A program made the position numbers and the translations under genes. Positions 33,547 through 43,689 of a stretch of 64,000 nt of DNA are shown piece after piece. Location of the stretch: the NCBI GenBank assembly GCA_963754445.1, contig CAVWFT010000002.1, positions 682,001 to 746,000 of the forward strand. The letters are read 5' to 3'. The notes below the pieces were generated by a model. That model did no database searches. It saw nothing but the letters and a program-made list of their open reading frames with translations, and had not been told where the DNA came from. Every line of letters starts with the position of its first letter. The first letter of the stretch is position 1. Source of the DNA: Bog-473 sp963754445. GTDB lineage: Bacteria > Actinomycetota > Acidimicrobiia > Acidimicrobiales > RAAP-2.

Positions 33547-33864
33547 TACCCTCCCCCGCCGTCGATGCTCAGACGATATAGGTGCTTCACGAAGCGCCGT
33601 CGGTAGACGGCCTCTCGTGTATGGGACGATGACCGGCGCGGCACGCCCTCGAGAAAGTCATCGAGTGCACTGCCGCACCGCGCCCCTGCTCGACACTCAG
33701 GCGAAATCCAGTGACTCGAACGACGAGCCCGGTGCAACTTACCCTCTGTCCAGGTGATTTGATCCGGTCATCGACGCCCGGGCGAGCTGCGAACACCGTC
33801 CCGCTACCCTCGGACTCAAGACGCCACCGAGCACCTGCTGCGGACAGACCGCCCAAGGAGACCC
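33547..33864. other. Divergent intergenic region with no gene
   Basis: These 318 nt separate the nitronate monooxygenase and MFS genes and should carry their promoters. The only structure seen is a short GCCGTC-GGTA-GACGGC hairpin at 33596-33611. No clear operator was found. Confidence 0.45.
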
Positions 33865-35352
33865 GTGAGCCAACCCGAATTCAGCGCTTCGGCCGATACC
33901 GGCATTGACGAGCCGGATCCCAGGCGATGGGCAATCCTTGCCATCGTCGCTGTCGCTCAGCTCATGGTCGTGCTCGACGCCTCCATCGTCACGATCGCAC
34001 TTCCCTCGGCTCAACACGCCCTGAACATCTCGACCCCGAACCGACAGTGGGTGATCACGGCCTACACCCTGGCCTTTGGCGGACTCCTTCTTTTGGGAGG
34101 GCGGATCGCCGACTACGGGGGCCGCAAACGGATGTTCGCCGTGGGCCTAATCGGGTTCGCGGCCGCATCGGCTCTCGGTGGTCTGGCTGTGGACCAAGCG
34201 ATGCTCTTCAGCGCCCGGGCGCTTCAAGGAGCATTCGCGGCGCTGATGGCCCCTGCTGCGCTGTCGATCCTGAACAACACCTTCCAGCACGATGCCGGCG
34301 AACGGGCCAAGGCCTTCGGCGCATACGGCGCCGTTTCAGGTGCTGGCGGTGCAATCGGCGTCCTTGCCGGCGGACTGCTCACGCAATACGCGTCCTGGCG
34401 CTGGTGCCTTCTGGTCAACGTGCCGATCGCCCTGCTCGCCGCGGCAGCGGCCGGTCGAGAGATGCACGAAAGCCGCATCAGCGGGACCACGCGCTACGAC
34501 GTTCCCGGCGCGCTTCTCTCCACCCTGGGGTTGGTCAGCCTCGTCTACGGATTCACGAAGGCCAGCTCTGATGGATGGGCCGCGGCCCAGACGCTGGCGT
34601 TCCTCGGGGTTGCCGTCGTCTTGCTCACGGCCTTCGTTGTGCTCGAGTCCCGGACCAAGCACCCTTTGCTCCCCTTGCGGATCATCCTGGAGCGAAACCG
34701 TGGTGGCTCGTTCCTGGCCACCTTCCTTCTCGGAGCGGGCATGTTCGCCATGTTCGTCTTCCTGAGCTACTACATGCAAAGCGTCCTCGACTATTCGGCA
34801 TTGAAAGCGGGCGTGGCATTCCTTCCCTTCGCCCTCGGACTCATCCTCGCAGCCACCGCTTCCTCGGCGGTCGTCCCGCGGATTGGCCCGCGTATTCCCA
34901 TGGCCGGCGGGCTTCTGGTCGGAGCACTCGGATTGGCCTGGCTCACCCAGATCGGAGTGGACACGTCCTTCTGGCTCTACGTTTTCGGCCCGCAAATACT
35001 CATGAGCGTCGGTCTCGGCTTTGCATTCCCGGCCATCAGCAACACCGCATTGACGAATGTCCAAGCTGCCGACTCCGGCGTGGCGAGCGCAACGGTGAAC
35101 TCTATGCAGCAAGTGGGCGGATCCCTCGGCACAGCGCTCCTGAACACCGTTGCCGCTTCGGCGACTGCGAGCTACATCCGCACCAACGGCCCGAGATCCG
35201 TCGACGCCGGACTCGTCCACGGCTACGCAACCGCCTTTGCCATTGGCGCAGGCTTCCTCGTGATCGCTTCAGTGGTCTCAGCAGTGTTCGTGACCGATCG
35301 TCCCGGCGCGGTAGCCGCCTCTCCGGCCAGTCCGATCCTCGCGACCGATTGA
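33865..35352 (+). CDS. MFS exporter, DHA2/EmrB-QacA type (14 helices)
   Basis: This proton-driven efflux pump has 495 residues and about fourteen membrane helices. DHA2 landmarks are QLMVVLDASIVTIALPS in helix 1 (with the membrane Asp), the loop LGGRIADYGGRKRMF, ARALQGAFAALMAPAAL, and the motif C segment GAVSGAGGAIGVLAGGLL. It is likely to expel drugs or other amphipathic compounds. The start is GTG 33865 with AAGGAG six bases upstream. It converges with the S15 hydrolase gene, leaving only 8 nt. No dedicated regulator is adjacent. Confidence 0.9.
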   Translation: MSQPEFSASADTGIDEPDPRRWAILAIVAVAQLMVVLDASIVTIALPSAQHALNISTPNRQWVITAYTLAFGGLLLLGGRIADYGGRKRMFAVGLIGFAAASALGGLAVDQAMLFSARALQGAFAALMAPAALSILNNTFQHDAGERAKAFGAYGAVSGAGGAIGVLAGGLLTQYASWRWCLLVNVPIALLAAAAAGREMHESRISGTTRYDVPGALLSTLGLVSLVYGFTKASSDGWAAAQTLAFLGVAVVLLTAFVVLESRTKHPLLPLRIILERNRGGSFLATFLLGAGMFAMFVFLSYYMQSVLDYSALKAGVAFLPFALGLILAATASSAVVPRIGPRIPMAGGLLVGALGLAWLTQIGVDTSFWLYVFGPQILMSVGLGFAFPAISNTALTNVQAADSGVASATVNSMQQVGGSLGTALLNTVAASATASYIRTNGPRSVDAGLVHGYATAFAIGAGFLVIASVVSAVFVTDRPGAVAASPASPILATD

Positions 35353-35360
35353 CCGAGATG

Positions 35361-37781
35361 TCAGGACGACGAGGACTGGTTTCCTTCTGGTACGTAGGTC
35401 CGGCACGGTTCGCCCCGCAAGGATCCGCACGCAGGCAGCGTCGTCGTGGCGTGAACGCCACTCACCACGTTGACAACGAGGGCCGAGGCGACGGAACCTC
35501 CCAGACCGACCGTGGCGTGCTGGCCATGATCCAACGTGTCGAAAGTCCAGATGGGGCGGTCTCCGCCCGGTGCCGATATCACGACGCGTAGTTCGGTCCC
35601 CGGCCTGAACGTGTGCACGATCGGATCAATGGGAATCTTCACCAACTCGTAGTGGTCCGAGCTGAGATGGCGAGCTGAGCTCGGGAGGTACGTCGGTTCT
35701 GTCGTCAGCGCAGTGGAACTGGCGGTATCCACCTGATTGGTGCTGCGGAGAAAGCCAGACGTGACGTATTCCTCCTGATCAGCGTCGGGTCGAACTTCGG
35801 TAATGGTGGCCTGAAAGTCTTCGACCGGTGCGTCAGCCTTCACCCAGAGATCCAGTGATGCGGGTCCGGCAATGGTCGTCGCGTTTCTGAAAGGGGCCGT
35901 CTGGAAGGCAAGGCCGTTCGCCGATGGAACCGGCGCCCAGTCCCAATCCGGTTGCGCGGCCCACACGTTGTCGTTGGCGGGCAAGCTGGTCCGGGGACGA
36001 GCCTTGGGATCGAGATCGAACGTTGCCTCGAGCGATTTCGGCCGCTGCGATGTCAATCTCCCCGGGGCACCGAGATACAACCTCGTCACCACTCCCGCAG
36101 GCGGCCAGGTGGAGGCATCCGCGCTGTAGGTCGCCCCGATGGTGCCGGGACCGGTCGTGCCTGCCCCGTTGTCGAAGAGCATACGGACGCGTGGAGTCTC
36201 GCGGGCGAACTCCTTTCGGGCAGTCGCGACGGTTGCCACTCCGGTGAACCGGGTCGCGGGAAGTGACACCTCGGAGGAGACCGACGCTGCCGAGGCGGCG
36301 AACTCGTCGAGGACCAAGGTGGCCACGGCGTTCGGCTTCGTCGGCACCTTGTCCGCGACATAGATGTCGAGGAACTCGAGCCACCGGGTGATGGTCTGAG
36401 GATCGAGCGAATCGATGTGGTCCCCGTTCACCATGTTGGCGAACACCGGGGTCGTCTTGGGAAAGGCGTCGATGAGCGCTGGCCACTGTGGTCCGGTCTG
36501 CTCGTCCTGCAGGGCGCCGGACAGGAAGACCGGTACGGTCACGTGACGTGCCCAATCGAGCATGGAACGCCGATCAAAGAGACCCGGATCCCGCCCTCGT
36601 GAGGCTCCGTTCGCCACCATCTGAGGGCCGACGAGTCCCGAAAGATCCTCCGATTGATCGTGCAGCGCCTGATTGGCCAAACAGGTCGACGGAGCGCCGT
36701 CGCTGGCTGAGAGCTCCGCATCGATTTCGTAGTACGTCCACGGCTGACCGACGCCCGCGAGCGGTATCGGTGACCGCTGCCTGAGCTCACCGTCCCGGAA
36801 GGTGGCCGTCGCCCTCGCATCGTCGATCCGCTCCCCAACCCACTCGGCCGCGAACCCGTCGTTGTAGATGCCCCCGGGGTAGCCAGTCGAGAAGAGGTCG
36901 TCCGTCGGACTCATTGGAGTGATAGCTGCCAGGGCAGGCGGATCGGTGCCGGCCGCCGGAAGTTGGGACAGTCCGGAGTAGCTGATCCCGACCATGCCGA
37001 CCTTGTGATGCGCCACCCAGGGCTGATGAGCGACGATCTCTATGGCGTCATAGGCGTCATAGTCGGAGGGATAGCCGAACAGGTCGAACGCTCCGCCGGA
37101 ACAGCCGGTGCCTCGCATCTGCAGACTGACCGTGGCAAAACCGGAGACACGGGCCACCACGGCACCCACGTCGGTCGAGCTGTCCGGAAGCAAATTCGGA
37201 TCGCCGCAGTTCGTGCAGGGCGTGCCCAAAGTCGAGGCGAACAGAGAAGGGATCGGATCGGTCGGCCCCGCAACGTTGTATCCCGAGTACTCGATCACCG
37301 TCGGGCACGGCGCAGCCTGGGAGCAGTCGCCGTTCATCGGATAGCGGACCGTTGCGGCCAGCGAGATCCCGTCGCGCATGACGATGTAGTTGAGGCCTTG
37401 GTGGAGGTGTTGACCGGTGTACAGGGCCGCACTCGCCGATGGATCGGCTCCTGGAGCGAGCACTGAGAACTCACTGGTTCGACGATGCGTGGTGTGGTCG
37501 TACCAGGCGTAACCGCTGCCGGGTTGAAGATTACGCTCGATGAGAGAGCCGAGAGCGTCCGCCGGGGCCGGATTGTCTCCATCCTTCACAGGAGTGCCAT
37601 CGCGCTCCAACGTGACGGCACTGCCGGGTTGCGCGCCCGTCAGCCAGGCCTCGTCGACGGATCCACCTCCCCGAAGTGCGCTGGTCGCGCTCCTCACCGA
37701 TGCCCCTGCGGAGGCGCCCTGGTAGGCCGAACCGACAGCGACGAGGACAGCGAGGGCCATCCAGATCTTCCGTTTCTGCAC
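35361..37781 (-). CDS. Secreted CocE/NonD-type hydrolase (S15 family)
   Basis: This 806-residue alpha/beta hydrolase has an N-terminal signal peptide (cleavage near ASAGA). The nucleophile motif is GISYSG; the acid and base are probably in SGALQDEQTG and VNGDHIDSL. The C-terminal part (about 520-800) is the X-Pro dipeptidyl-peptidase-like jelly roll (FDLDPKARP, ASLDLWVKADAPVEDFQATI). The family hydrolyses acyl peptides, esters or beta-lactam-type amides; the substrate here is unknown. It starts at GTG 37781 after a strong GGAAGGAGG site. A Cys pair, CTNCGDPN, may form a disulfide. Confidence 0.87.
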   Translation of the reverse strand: MQKRKIWMALAVLVAVGSAYQGASAGASVRSATSALRGGGSVDEAWLTGAQPGSAVTLERDGTPVKDGDNPAPADALGSLIERNLQPGSGYAWYDHTTHRRTSEFSVLAPGADPSASAALYTGQHLHQGLNYIVMRDGISLAATVRYPMNGDCSQAAPCPTVIEYSGYNVAGPTDPIPSLFASTLGTPCTNCGDPNLLPDSSTDVGAVVARVSGFATVSLQMRGTGCSGGAFDLFGYPSDYDAYDAIEIVAHQPWVAHHKVGMVGISYSGLSQLPAAGTDPPALAAITPMSPTDDLFSTGYPGGIYNDGFAAEWVGERIDDARATATFRDGELRQRSPIPLAGVGQPWTYYEIDAELSASDGAPSTCLANQALHDQSEDLSGLVGPQMVANGASRGRDPGLFDRRSMLDWARHVTVPVFLSGALQDEQTGPQWPALIDAFPKTTPVFANMVNGDHIDSLDPQTITRWLEFLDIYVADKVPTKPNAVATLVLDEFAASAASVSSEVSLPATRFTGVATVATARKEFARETPRVRMLFDNGAGTTGPGTIGATYSADASTWPPAGVVTRLYLGAPGRLTSQRPKSLEATFDLDPKARPRTSLPANDNVWAAQPDWDWAPVPSANGLAFQTAPFRNATTIAGPASLDLWVKADAPVEDFQATITEVRPDADQEEYVTSGFLRSTNQVDTASSTALTTEPTYLPSSARHLSSDHYELVKIPIDPIVHTFRPGTELRVVISAPGGDRPIWTFDTLDHGQHATVGLGGSVASALVVNVVSGVHATTTLPACGSLRGEPCRTYVPEGNQSSSS

Positions 37782-37908
37782 CCCCGGCCTCCTTCCAGCC
37801 GGTCTTCTTCTAGCAAGGAAGTCGGTGCGGGGGCGACTATCGCCTCCGGGGCGATCGTTTTCCAGCCTGATGTGGCGCGAACCGATTGCTGCGGGACGCG
37901 AGCGAGGT

Positions 37909-38133
37909 CTACCTCACCTCGCCCTCTCCCTTGACGTCGGCGCCCACCTCGTTCATGGACTTGACGTTTCGCGCCACGTCCTCTGCGTCGGCTTCGAATT
38001 CTTTGCGGGATGCCTCCGCCGCTGCGGCTTCCTTCTCGTCCGCAGCTCTCCCGGCCTCATGTGCACTCCGTGCTTCGCGCTCATCCTCCGCAACGGTCGC
38101 GTCGTTTGGGGCTGCGTGTTCGCTGTCCGTCAT
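37909..38133 (-). CDS. Small charged protein of unknown function
   Basis: The 74-residue product is rich in Ala, Glu, Asp, Lys and Arg with no hydrophobic core (SAHEAGRAADEKEAAAAEAS), so it is likely helical or disordered. A strong GAGGAG lies five bases before the ATG, which is the main reason to believe it. Small charged proteins like this are often stress-induced; that is inference. Confidence 0.55.
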   Translation of the reverse strand: MTDSEHAAPNDATVAEDEREARSAHEAGRAADEKEAAAAEASRKEFEADAEDVARNVKSMNEVGADVKGEGEVR

Positions 38134-38189
38134 AGCTCTCCTCGAGATTTGTTTGATGGAAATGGCGCCCAGGGCACCACGATGCAGGT

Positions 38190-38228
38190 GTTACCGGGAC
38201 CCGACGATGACGGTCGGGTCCCGGTAAC
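38190..38228. terminator. 16-bp perfect hairpin between two small genes
   Basis: GTTACCGGGACCCGAC and GTCGGGTCCCGGTAAC are perfectly complementary around a 7-nt loop. It lies 45 nt after the stop of the small hydrophobic protein gene and before the small charged one. No T-run follows on either strand. It is a strong terminator-like or RNA-stabilising structure. Confidence 0.5.
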
Positions 38229-38273
38229 GCGCTCCTCCTGCGATCGATTCTGGTCTCCGAATGAAGCGACCGG

Positions 38274-38447
38274 TTACCAGCGATACCAGCGGGCACGGCT
38301 CCCGCTCGAGCTCTCTCCGTGTGCAAGTCCAAAGCCGATCAACCAGGCGATGAAGACCACTGCAGCAACGATCCACAAAATGTGGGCGGCGAACCCGAGT
38401 CCCCCAAGAATCAATGCAATCAAGAGAACCAGCAGAATTACAGCCAT
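38274..38447 (-). CDS. Small hydrophobic membrane protein
   Basis: The 57-residue protein starts at ATG 38447 and is almost entirely two membrane helices (MAVILLVLLIALILGGLGFA, then HILWIVAAVVFIAWLIGFGL), ending in a basic RARWYRW tail. It fits the widespread family of tiny 'hydrophobic proteins' of soil actinobacteria. GAGAGG precedes the start. The function is unknown. Confidence 0.65.
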   Translation of the reverse strand: MAVILLVLLIALILGGLGFAAHILWIVAAVVFIAWLIGFGLAHGESSSGSRARWYRW

Positions 38448-38662
38448 GTCGCACCCTCTCTTTTCGTTTGGCACGGCGTGCCTCATTAGAGGGCTACCCA
38501 AGCCGGAAGCCTTGCCCCAGAAATGCGCGCGGAAAGGCGAACACAGGCGTCGGAACCAGGGTTGCGGAGCAGAAGGCCCGCGAAGACGTCCCTTCCGAAA
38601 CGGTCATTGCCGGCATTTGCTGCGCCGCCCTGGTCTCTCCCGCATCGACGCGACGGCGTGCC

Positions 38663-39907
38663 CTACGGCGCTTCTGGGCTCGGTGCAAAGTTTTCCGGGC
38701 CTCGCTGGGTACCGATGCGCTGGAGGAGCAGACGGGCGAAGACCAGCGCCACGAGTATTTGCAGTATCCCGGCGAGCAAGAGTGGCAGCCGCAGGCTGCC
38801 GAGTGCAGCCAGACCACCGGCAGCCAGAGCGCCGATGGGCGTTGCGCCCCAGGTGACTCCCCGCCAGGCGCCGCCAACCCGTCCCATCAGCTCGGGAGGA
38901 GTGAACCGCTGACGGAGCGAGATCGCCACGACCGAGCCCGCCGCGATGGCAAAGCCGACCATCACAAAGGCAGGTGTCGCCAGCAGCCAGTTGCTGGCAG
39001 AGGCCATGATCAGATATCCGATGCCAGACAGCACCGCAGCGGCCAGCAGGATCGGTGCGCTCCCGAACCGCGCCACGAGCCGTGCCGAGACCAAACTCCC
39101 GAAGAGGTTCCCCGCAGCGCCGATCGCCAAAAACAGGCCGTAGAGCGCCGGTCTGATGCCCCACTTCTCCGTCGCGAGGAGCACGAGTACGCCGCTCTCC
39201 ATACCTTGGAGCAGCGCCAAAGAGCTCACGATCGCAAGCAATACTCGCAGACGACGATCCGCGAACAGGTACCTGAATCCCTCCCAGACCGAACGGCGCG
39301 ACGTCGTTGCCTGCCGAGGTGACTTCGACCGCAGCCGGGTGAACGAAAAGGTGGACGACACCAAGGCGACGCAGTCCGTGAAGAACGGGATGGAAGGACC
39401 AACGGCGAAAAGGACCGAGCCGAGAGCCGGACCCGCCAGCTGCTCCGTGGCCGCCTCGGTGCCGCTCAGCAAACCGTTGGCCTGTTCCAACTCGTGCAGC
39501 TCAACCAACTCTGGCGTGATCGCCTGCAGCGATGAGTAGTAGATCGCGCGACCTGACCCGTTCAGAAGTACCACGGCGACAAGCAGCCCGAGACTCATTT
39601 TGCCCGTCGCGATGAGGATTGCTCCGACCAGAATGACGACAGCACGCAACGCATTCGTGAAGGCCATCATCGGGCCCCGGTCGAATCGGTCAGCGATGGC
39701 GCCCGCGGGCAGGGCGACGAGCAGCCACGGCAATGTGTCGGCTGCGGCGACAAGGGATACCGCGAAGGGACTTGGGTCGATGAGAACGGCCAAAAGAGCG
39801 GTCGCACCGTAGGCCACGCCGTCCCCGGTTCCGGCAAATGTGAATCCGACCCAAAGTCGCGCGAATGGCCCGCGTAATTTTCGACCTCGCACCCTACGAA
39901 TGATCAT
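38663..39907 (-). CDS. MFS transporter, EntS-like (MFS_3 type)
   Basis: This 414-residue membrane protein has about twelve helices. Landmarks are FARLWVGFTFAGTGDGVAYG in helix 1, the loop ALPAGAIADRFDRGPMM (motif A variant) and the central cytoplasmic region around RRSVWEGFRYLF. This arrangement resembles enterobactin-exporter-like and macrolide-efflux-like MFS proteins. The substrate is unknown. It has no adjacent partner gene. Confidence 0.85.
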   Translation of the reverse strand: MIIRRVRGRKLRGPFARLWVGFTFAGTGDGVAYGATALLAVLIDPSPFAVSLVAAADTLPWLLVALPAGAIADRFDRGPMMAFTNALRAVVILVGAILIATGKMSLGLLVAVVLLNGSGRAIYYSSLQAITPELVELHELEQANGLLSGTEAATEQLAGPALGSVLFAVGPSIPFFTDCVALVSSTFSFTRLRSKSPRQATTSRRSVWEGFRYLFADRRLRVLLAIVSSLALLQGMESGVLVLLATEKWGIRPALYGLFLAIGAAGNLFGSLVSARLVARFGSAPILLAAAVLSGIGYLIMASASNWLLATPAFVMVGFAIAAGSVVAISLRQRFTPPELMGRVGGAWRGVTWGATPIGALAAGGLAALGSLRLPLLLAGILQILVALVFARLLLQRIGTQRGPENFAPSPEAP

Positions 39908-40688
39908 TGGCCATACTGCTGGCGAGATTACGCGAGCCGTAGAGCAAGCTCGTCACAAATCCCAGCAGACGCGGTGACGGCGGGCGCCATCCAAAGCAAT
40001 CTCGAAGATTGCTAAAGGCGACGACCCGCCGTACCGAAGTACCTAGTGCAGACTTCGTTCCGTGCAGAACGAATTCCTGCAGACTGGATACCGGGCTGAA
40101 CAGGCGGCCTAATGCCGCGTGTCCTCAGCCCCAGCTGTGTCCACCCAGTTCACACATTGGCAGTCCCTCCTTTCCGCGTGTCGGCAACGGGCGGGAAGTA
40201 CGAGAATGGCTGCACCGTGGTGCCCTCCACCTCCCGGCGGAAGTTTCATCCAAGTTGCAACCCAAAATCAACAGAGGCACAACTCAACAAAACGGGAGGG
40301 GCGCTACGAGGCTCCGACCAGGGTTAATGGTTTGCAACTGGCATTGCGACACTGCGGCGAGGGGAATTCGCTCGCGGGGCGGGACATGCGGTCGGCGTGA
40401 CGGCCAGTTGAACACGAGCCTGGGCCGCCGTCTGGCGGGGGTCGCGATCGACCACGCGGGGCGGGCGCTTTTGCTCGGACGAACGCCCGGAATCCGGTCC
40501 GCTCCGCCACCTACCCAGGCGATTCAGGTCGAGCGAAAAGAACGGGTCCCGGCGCGCCGCGAGAACCGATAGGCAGCGTGTGCGTTCTGCAGGAAATCGA
40601 CGGGGCGAAGCGCCGTGGGCCGAACCTCTGCGGTGATCAGTACTGCAGTGACATCGTTTTCTGAGTCGGCGCCGAGGCCGGCGTCACG
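39908..40688. other. Long gene-free interval (781 nt)
   Basis: No frame here has a believable start, codon pattern or family resemblance. The one clear structure is an inverted repeat TTCGTTC-CGTGCA-GAACGAA at 40054-40073. It may hold a lost gene or a non-coding RNA, but I cannot support either. Confidence 0.5.
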
Positions 40689-43370
40689 TCAGACAGGGAG
40701 AGCGATTGAAGAACTGGCCGCGACGACAGGGGGGCCGCCGGCGTCGGCTGACCCGAATTCGAAAGCGGCGTTGCCGAGCAGCCACTCCTGAACCAGAGAT
40801 GAATTCTGCGGACGACCAAGGTAGTGGCCCTGTATGAAATCGCAGTCAGCTTCAGCCAAGATCCGGCACGTTGCTGCGTCCTCGGCACCCTCCGCAACCA
40901 CGGTCAGCCCCAGGGAGTGTGCCATGGCAATGGAAGAGCGGACGATGATCGCGTTGCTCTCGTCGTTGGGCAGATTGCTCACAAACGAGCGGTCGATCTT
41001 GAGTTCCTGTACGGGAAGATGGTGAATGTAGGCCAGAGACGAATATCCCGTCCCGTAGTCGTCGATGGCCAGACGCACACCGAGGTCCGCAAGCTCCTCG
41101 AGAACCCTGCTCGCTTGCGTGAGGTCTGCCATCACCTCGGTCTCGGTGACTTCGAGCGTGAGGAGTTCCGGCGGAAGGTCATTGGCGCGGAGGTTCTTCT
41201 CCACCAGATCGACCAGAGTCGTATCACCCAGCTCGCGGCCCGACACGTTGACGGCCATGCCGATCCGGAGTCCTATCCGACGCCAGTGGCTCAGCTGTGC
41301 GCAAGCTTCGGCGAGCACGAACTCGCTGATTTGCCCGATCAGGCCCATCTGCTCGGCGATGCCGATGAACTCATCTGGAGGAATCCAACCCAGCTCCGGG
41401 TGGTGCCAACGGGCGAGCGCCTCGACCCGCACGATCTCCCTCGTCCGGACGTCAGCGAGGGGTTGGTACATGACACTCAAACCGTTACCTGTCTCGAGGG
41501 CATGCGTGAGGAATCCCCCCACCATCAACGAGCGCCGCACGCTCTTGTCCTGCTCGACCGAGTACAGCTCGACGATGCTGCGCCGCTCCTTGGCCAGGTA
41601 CATGGCAATGTCCGCTCTTTGCAGCAGCAACGAGACGTCGTTGCCGTGCTCGGGCGCCAAGGCCACACCTGCACTGAAGGTCACGGCCAGCGTCAAGCCC
41701 TCCATCTCAATGGGACGCGACATCTCGGCGTTGAGGTCGTAGACGAGCTCGACCGCCATTGCGGGGTCCTTCACATCGGCAATGACCAGCGCGAACTCGT
41801 CGCCGCCGAGTCGGGCGACCGTGGCCCGGCCGGCCGCAGCACGGAGGAGGCGCTCCGCCACCTCGCAAAGCATGCGGTCACCGATCAAGTGGCCGAGGGT
41901 GTCGTTGACGTCCTTAAAACGATCGACGTCGAGAAGGACGATCGCGACGTTGTCGCTCTCACACAGAGCGCTGGCGGCACGGTTCAAGAACAACATCCGA
42001 TTCGGTAGACCAGTCAGAGCGTCGTGGCTGGCCTGGTGCGACTTACTGTCGACCTCGTATCGCAGCTCTTCCACGAGTCGTGCGCGCTCGAGGCTGGCAC
42101 TTGCATGGGCGGCCAACGTCTCGAACAGGCGGAGATCGTCCTGATCGAATGTATCGAGTTCCTCATCGCGGTCGATGGCGATCAAGACGCCAACCGGACG
42201 TGAGCCATTGGTCAATGGGGCGATCACCGCATCGCGGTATTCACCAATGATGGGATCGCACTCGGACTTCTTGTGGTGGGACTCGGCGTTGTGCAGGGAT
42301 CCTTTACCCGTGAGAATGGCGTGCGTCACGAGCGAGTGGCCGTCGAGGCTTATGGGCTCGATGACGGGCTCACCGTCTTCGTTCAGAGCAACTCGTCGCG
42401 GTATCCCCGAGGGTTCCGCCAACACCAACTCGGCGCGACGAGCGCGCATGACGGTGCAGGCCTGCCGCAGGACGTCGAGACTCATCGATGACGGTTCGAG
42501 GCTCGCCGCTCCGAGCGTGCGGCTGAAGTCGTAGAGACGCTGAAGAGAGGAGAACCGCAGAGAAAGTCGCGCGTACCCGCGATACGCCACGATGATGAGA
42601 GCAGCGACCAGGAACAGGGGGAGGATCCCCCAGGGGTCGTACCACGCAGCATTGAGCACGACGAGGGCGAGACAGATGCTGGCAGACAGGAGAAGCGCCT
42701 CAGTCGTGTGCTGAAAACCGCTTCGGCGCTCAGTTGTCTGGCCACATATCTTGATGGCCACGCTCGTGGCCATTGATCTCACAACGGCGGCGGATACCAG
42801 GGCAACGACTGCGGCCACACACCCCACAGCACTGACAGGTAGGTGATCTCCGAGGATGAGCCTGAACACCAAGGCGGCGATCACGGTGCTCAACGCGCAC
42901 GAAGACACGTTGAACAGCCCTTTCATGAGGGCCTGTCGCCGCAAGAAGGTGACCACGAGGGCCTCGGCGAGGACGTAGCTCAAGACCACGAGAAGCGGTG
43001 AGAGGAATATCAATCCCAAGAGCAATGGTGCGTCCTCGATTGCGAGGAGATACGTGGTGCCCCGATGGTGCAACGAGACCGGTGCCCATGACGCAGCGCC
43101 GAACATGAGGGTCAGCACGACAAACATTGCCGGCTGCGAGATGAGAACGCGTATCGGAGCGGCCCCACTCAGAGGACCCCAGAGCAAGAGGGCGACGGTG
43201 GCGGCAATGCCCAGTCCAGAAAGTCCGTAAATGAGGACCGGAATTATGCGAACAGAGCGCGGCTCGTCTGGGGTGGGATTGATCTCCACGTCCGGCGTGG
43301 CCGGAAGCTCCGCCACCGGAGGAAGCGTGTGCTCGCTCGTCTGTGTCATTTCGCCAAGGGTCTTCTGCAC
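40689..43370 (-). CDS. Membrane-anchored GAF-GGDEF-EAL cyclic-di-GMP protein
   Basis: The protein turns over the second messenger cyclic di-GMP. Its 893 residues contain about eight membrane helices (45-270), a GAF sensor domain (about 295-440), a GGDEF domain with intact RLGGDEF (about 460-620) and an EAL domain with EALARW, DDYGTGYSS, KIDRSFV and VVAEGAED (about 635-875). Both catalytic signatures are complete, so it could both make and degrade cyclic di-GMP. There is no RxxD inhibition site just before GGDEF. The start is GTG 43370 or the ATG seven codons later; neither has a good ribosome binding site. Confidence 0.92.
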   Translation of the reverse strand: MQKTLGEMTQTSEHTLPPVAELPATPDVEINPTPDEPRSVRIIPVLIYGLSGLGIAATVALLLWGPLSGAAPIRVLISQPAMFVVLTLMFGAASWAPVSLHHRGTTYLLAIEDAPLLLGLIFLSPLLVVLSYVLAEALVVTFLRRQALMKGLFNVSSCALSTVIAALVFRLILGDHLPVSAVGCVAAVVALVSAAVVRSMATSVAIKICGQTTERRSGFQHTTEALLLSASICLALVVLNAAWYDPWGILPLFLVAALIIVAYRGYARLSLRFSSLQRLYDFSRTLGAASLEPSSMSLDVLRQACTVMRARRAELVLAEPSGIPRRVALNEDGEPVIEPISLDGHSLVTHAILTGKGSLHNAESHHKKSECDPIIGEYRDAVIAPLTNGSRPVGVLIAIDRDEELDTFDQDDLRLFETLAAHASASLERARLVEELRYEVDSKSHQASHDALTGLPNRMLFLNRAASALCESDNVAIVLLDVDRFKDVNDTLGHLIGDRMLCEVAERLLRAAAGRATVARLGGDEFALVIADVKDPAMAVELVYDLNAEMSRPIEMEGLTLAVTFSAGVALAPEHGNDVSLLLQRADIAMYLAKERRSIVELYSVEQDKSVRRSLMVGGFLTHALETGNGLSVMYQPLADVRTREIVRVEALARWHHPELGWIPPDEFIGIAEQMGLIGQISEFVLAEACAQLSHWRRIGLRIGMAVNVSGRELGDTTLVDLVEKNLRANDLPPELLTLEVTETEVMADLTQASRVLEELADLGVRLAIDDYGTGYSSLAYIHHLPVQELKIDRSFVSNLPNDESNAIIVRSSIAMAHSLGLTVVAEGAEDAATCRILAEADCDFIQGHYLGRPQNSSLVQEWLLGNAAFEFGSADAGGPPVVAASSSIALPV

Positions 43371-43689
43371 GCGGGGGATCGCCTATTGACCCGGTGCCTT
43401 GGTTACATCGGAATGGATGGAAATGGGCTTGAGCATTTTTCCTGAAATGTCTCAGGGCCTCCGCCAATGACGGCCCTTCGGGAATCTGCTCGCTGGCGTA
43501 GAGCGGGCCTCGGGCAGCTACCGCTCCCCCAGTGCTGCCAGTCAAACGTCCGCGCTCAAGGATTGCACCCCGTATGCAGTCGAATTGGTCGAAAATTGCG
43601 TTTGCGCCGGGCAAGGAATCGGCACTTCTTCGCCTCCCGCCGGCTCGGCGGCTACCGGGATTCGGGTCAGCGGTCGTTCCGGGCTGCCA
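43371..43689. other. Gene-free interval upstream of the GGDEF-EAL gene
   Basis: These 319 nt lie between the acyltransferase stop and the GGDEF-EAL start, both genes being on the minus strand. No gene is visible. It should contain the GGDEF-EAL promoter. I found no supportable riboswitch core. Confidence 0.45.

Noticed and set aside
40009..40572. 187-codon plus-strand frame in the long gene-free interval
   Set aside because: No ribosome binding site, no family resemblance, irregular composition rich in Arg and Pro.
43371..43689. Possible cyclic-di-GMP riboswitch before the GGDEF-EAL gene
   Set aside because: No GEMM-type core was seen on the minus strand.
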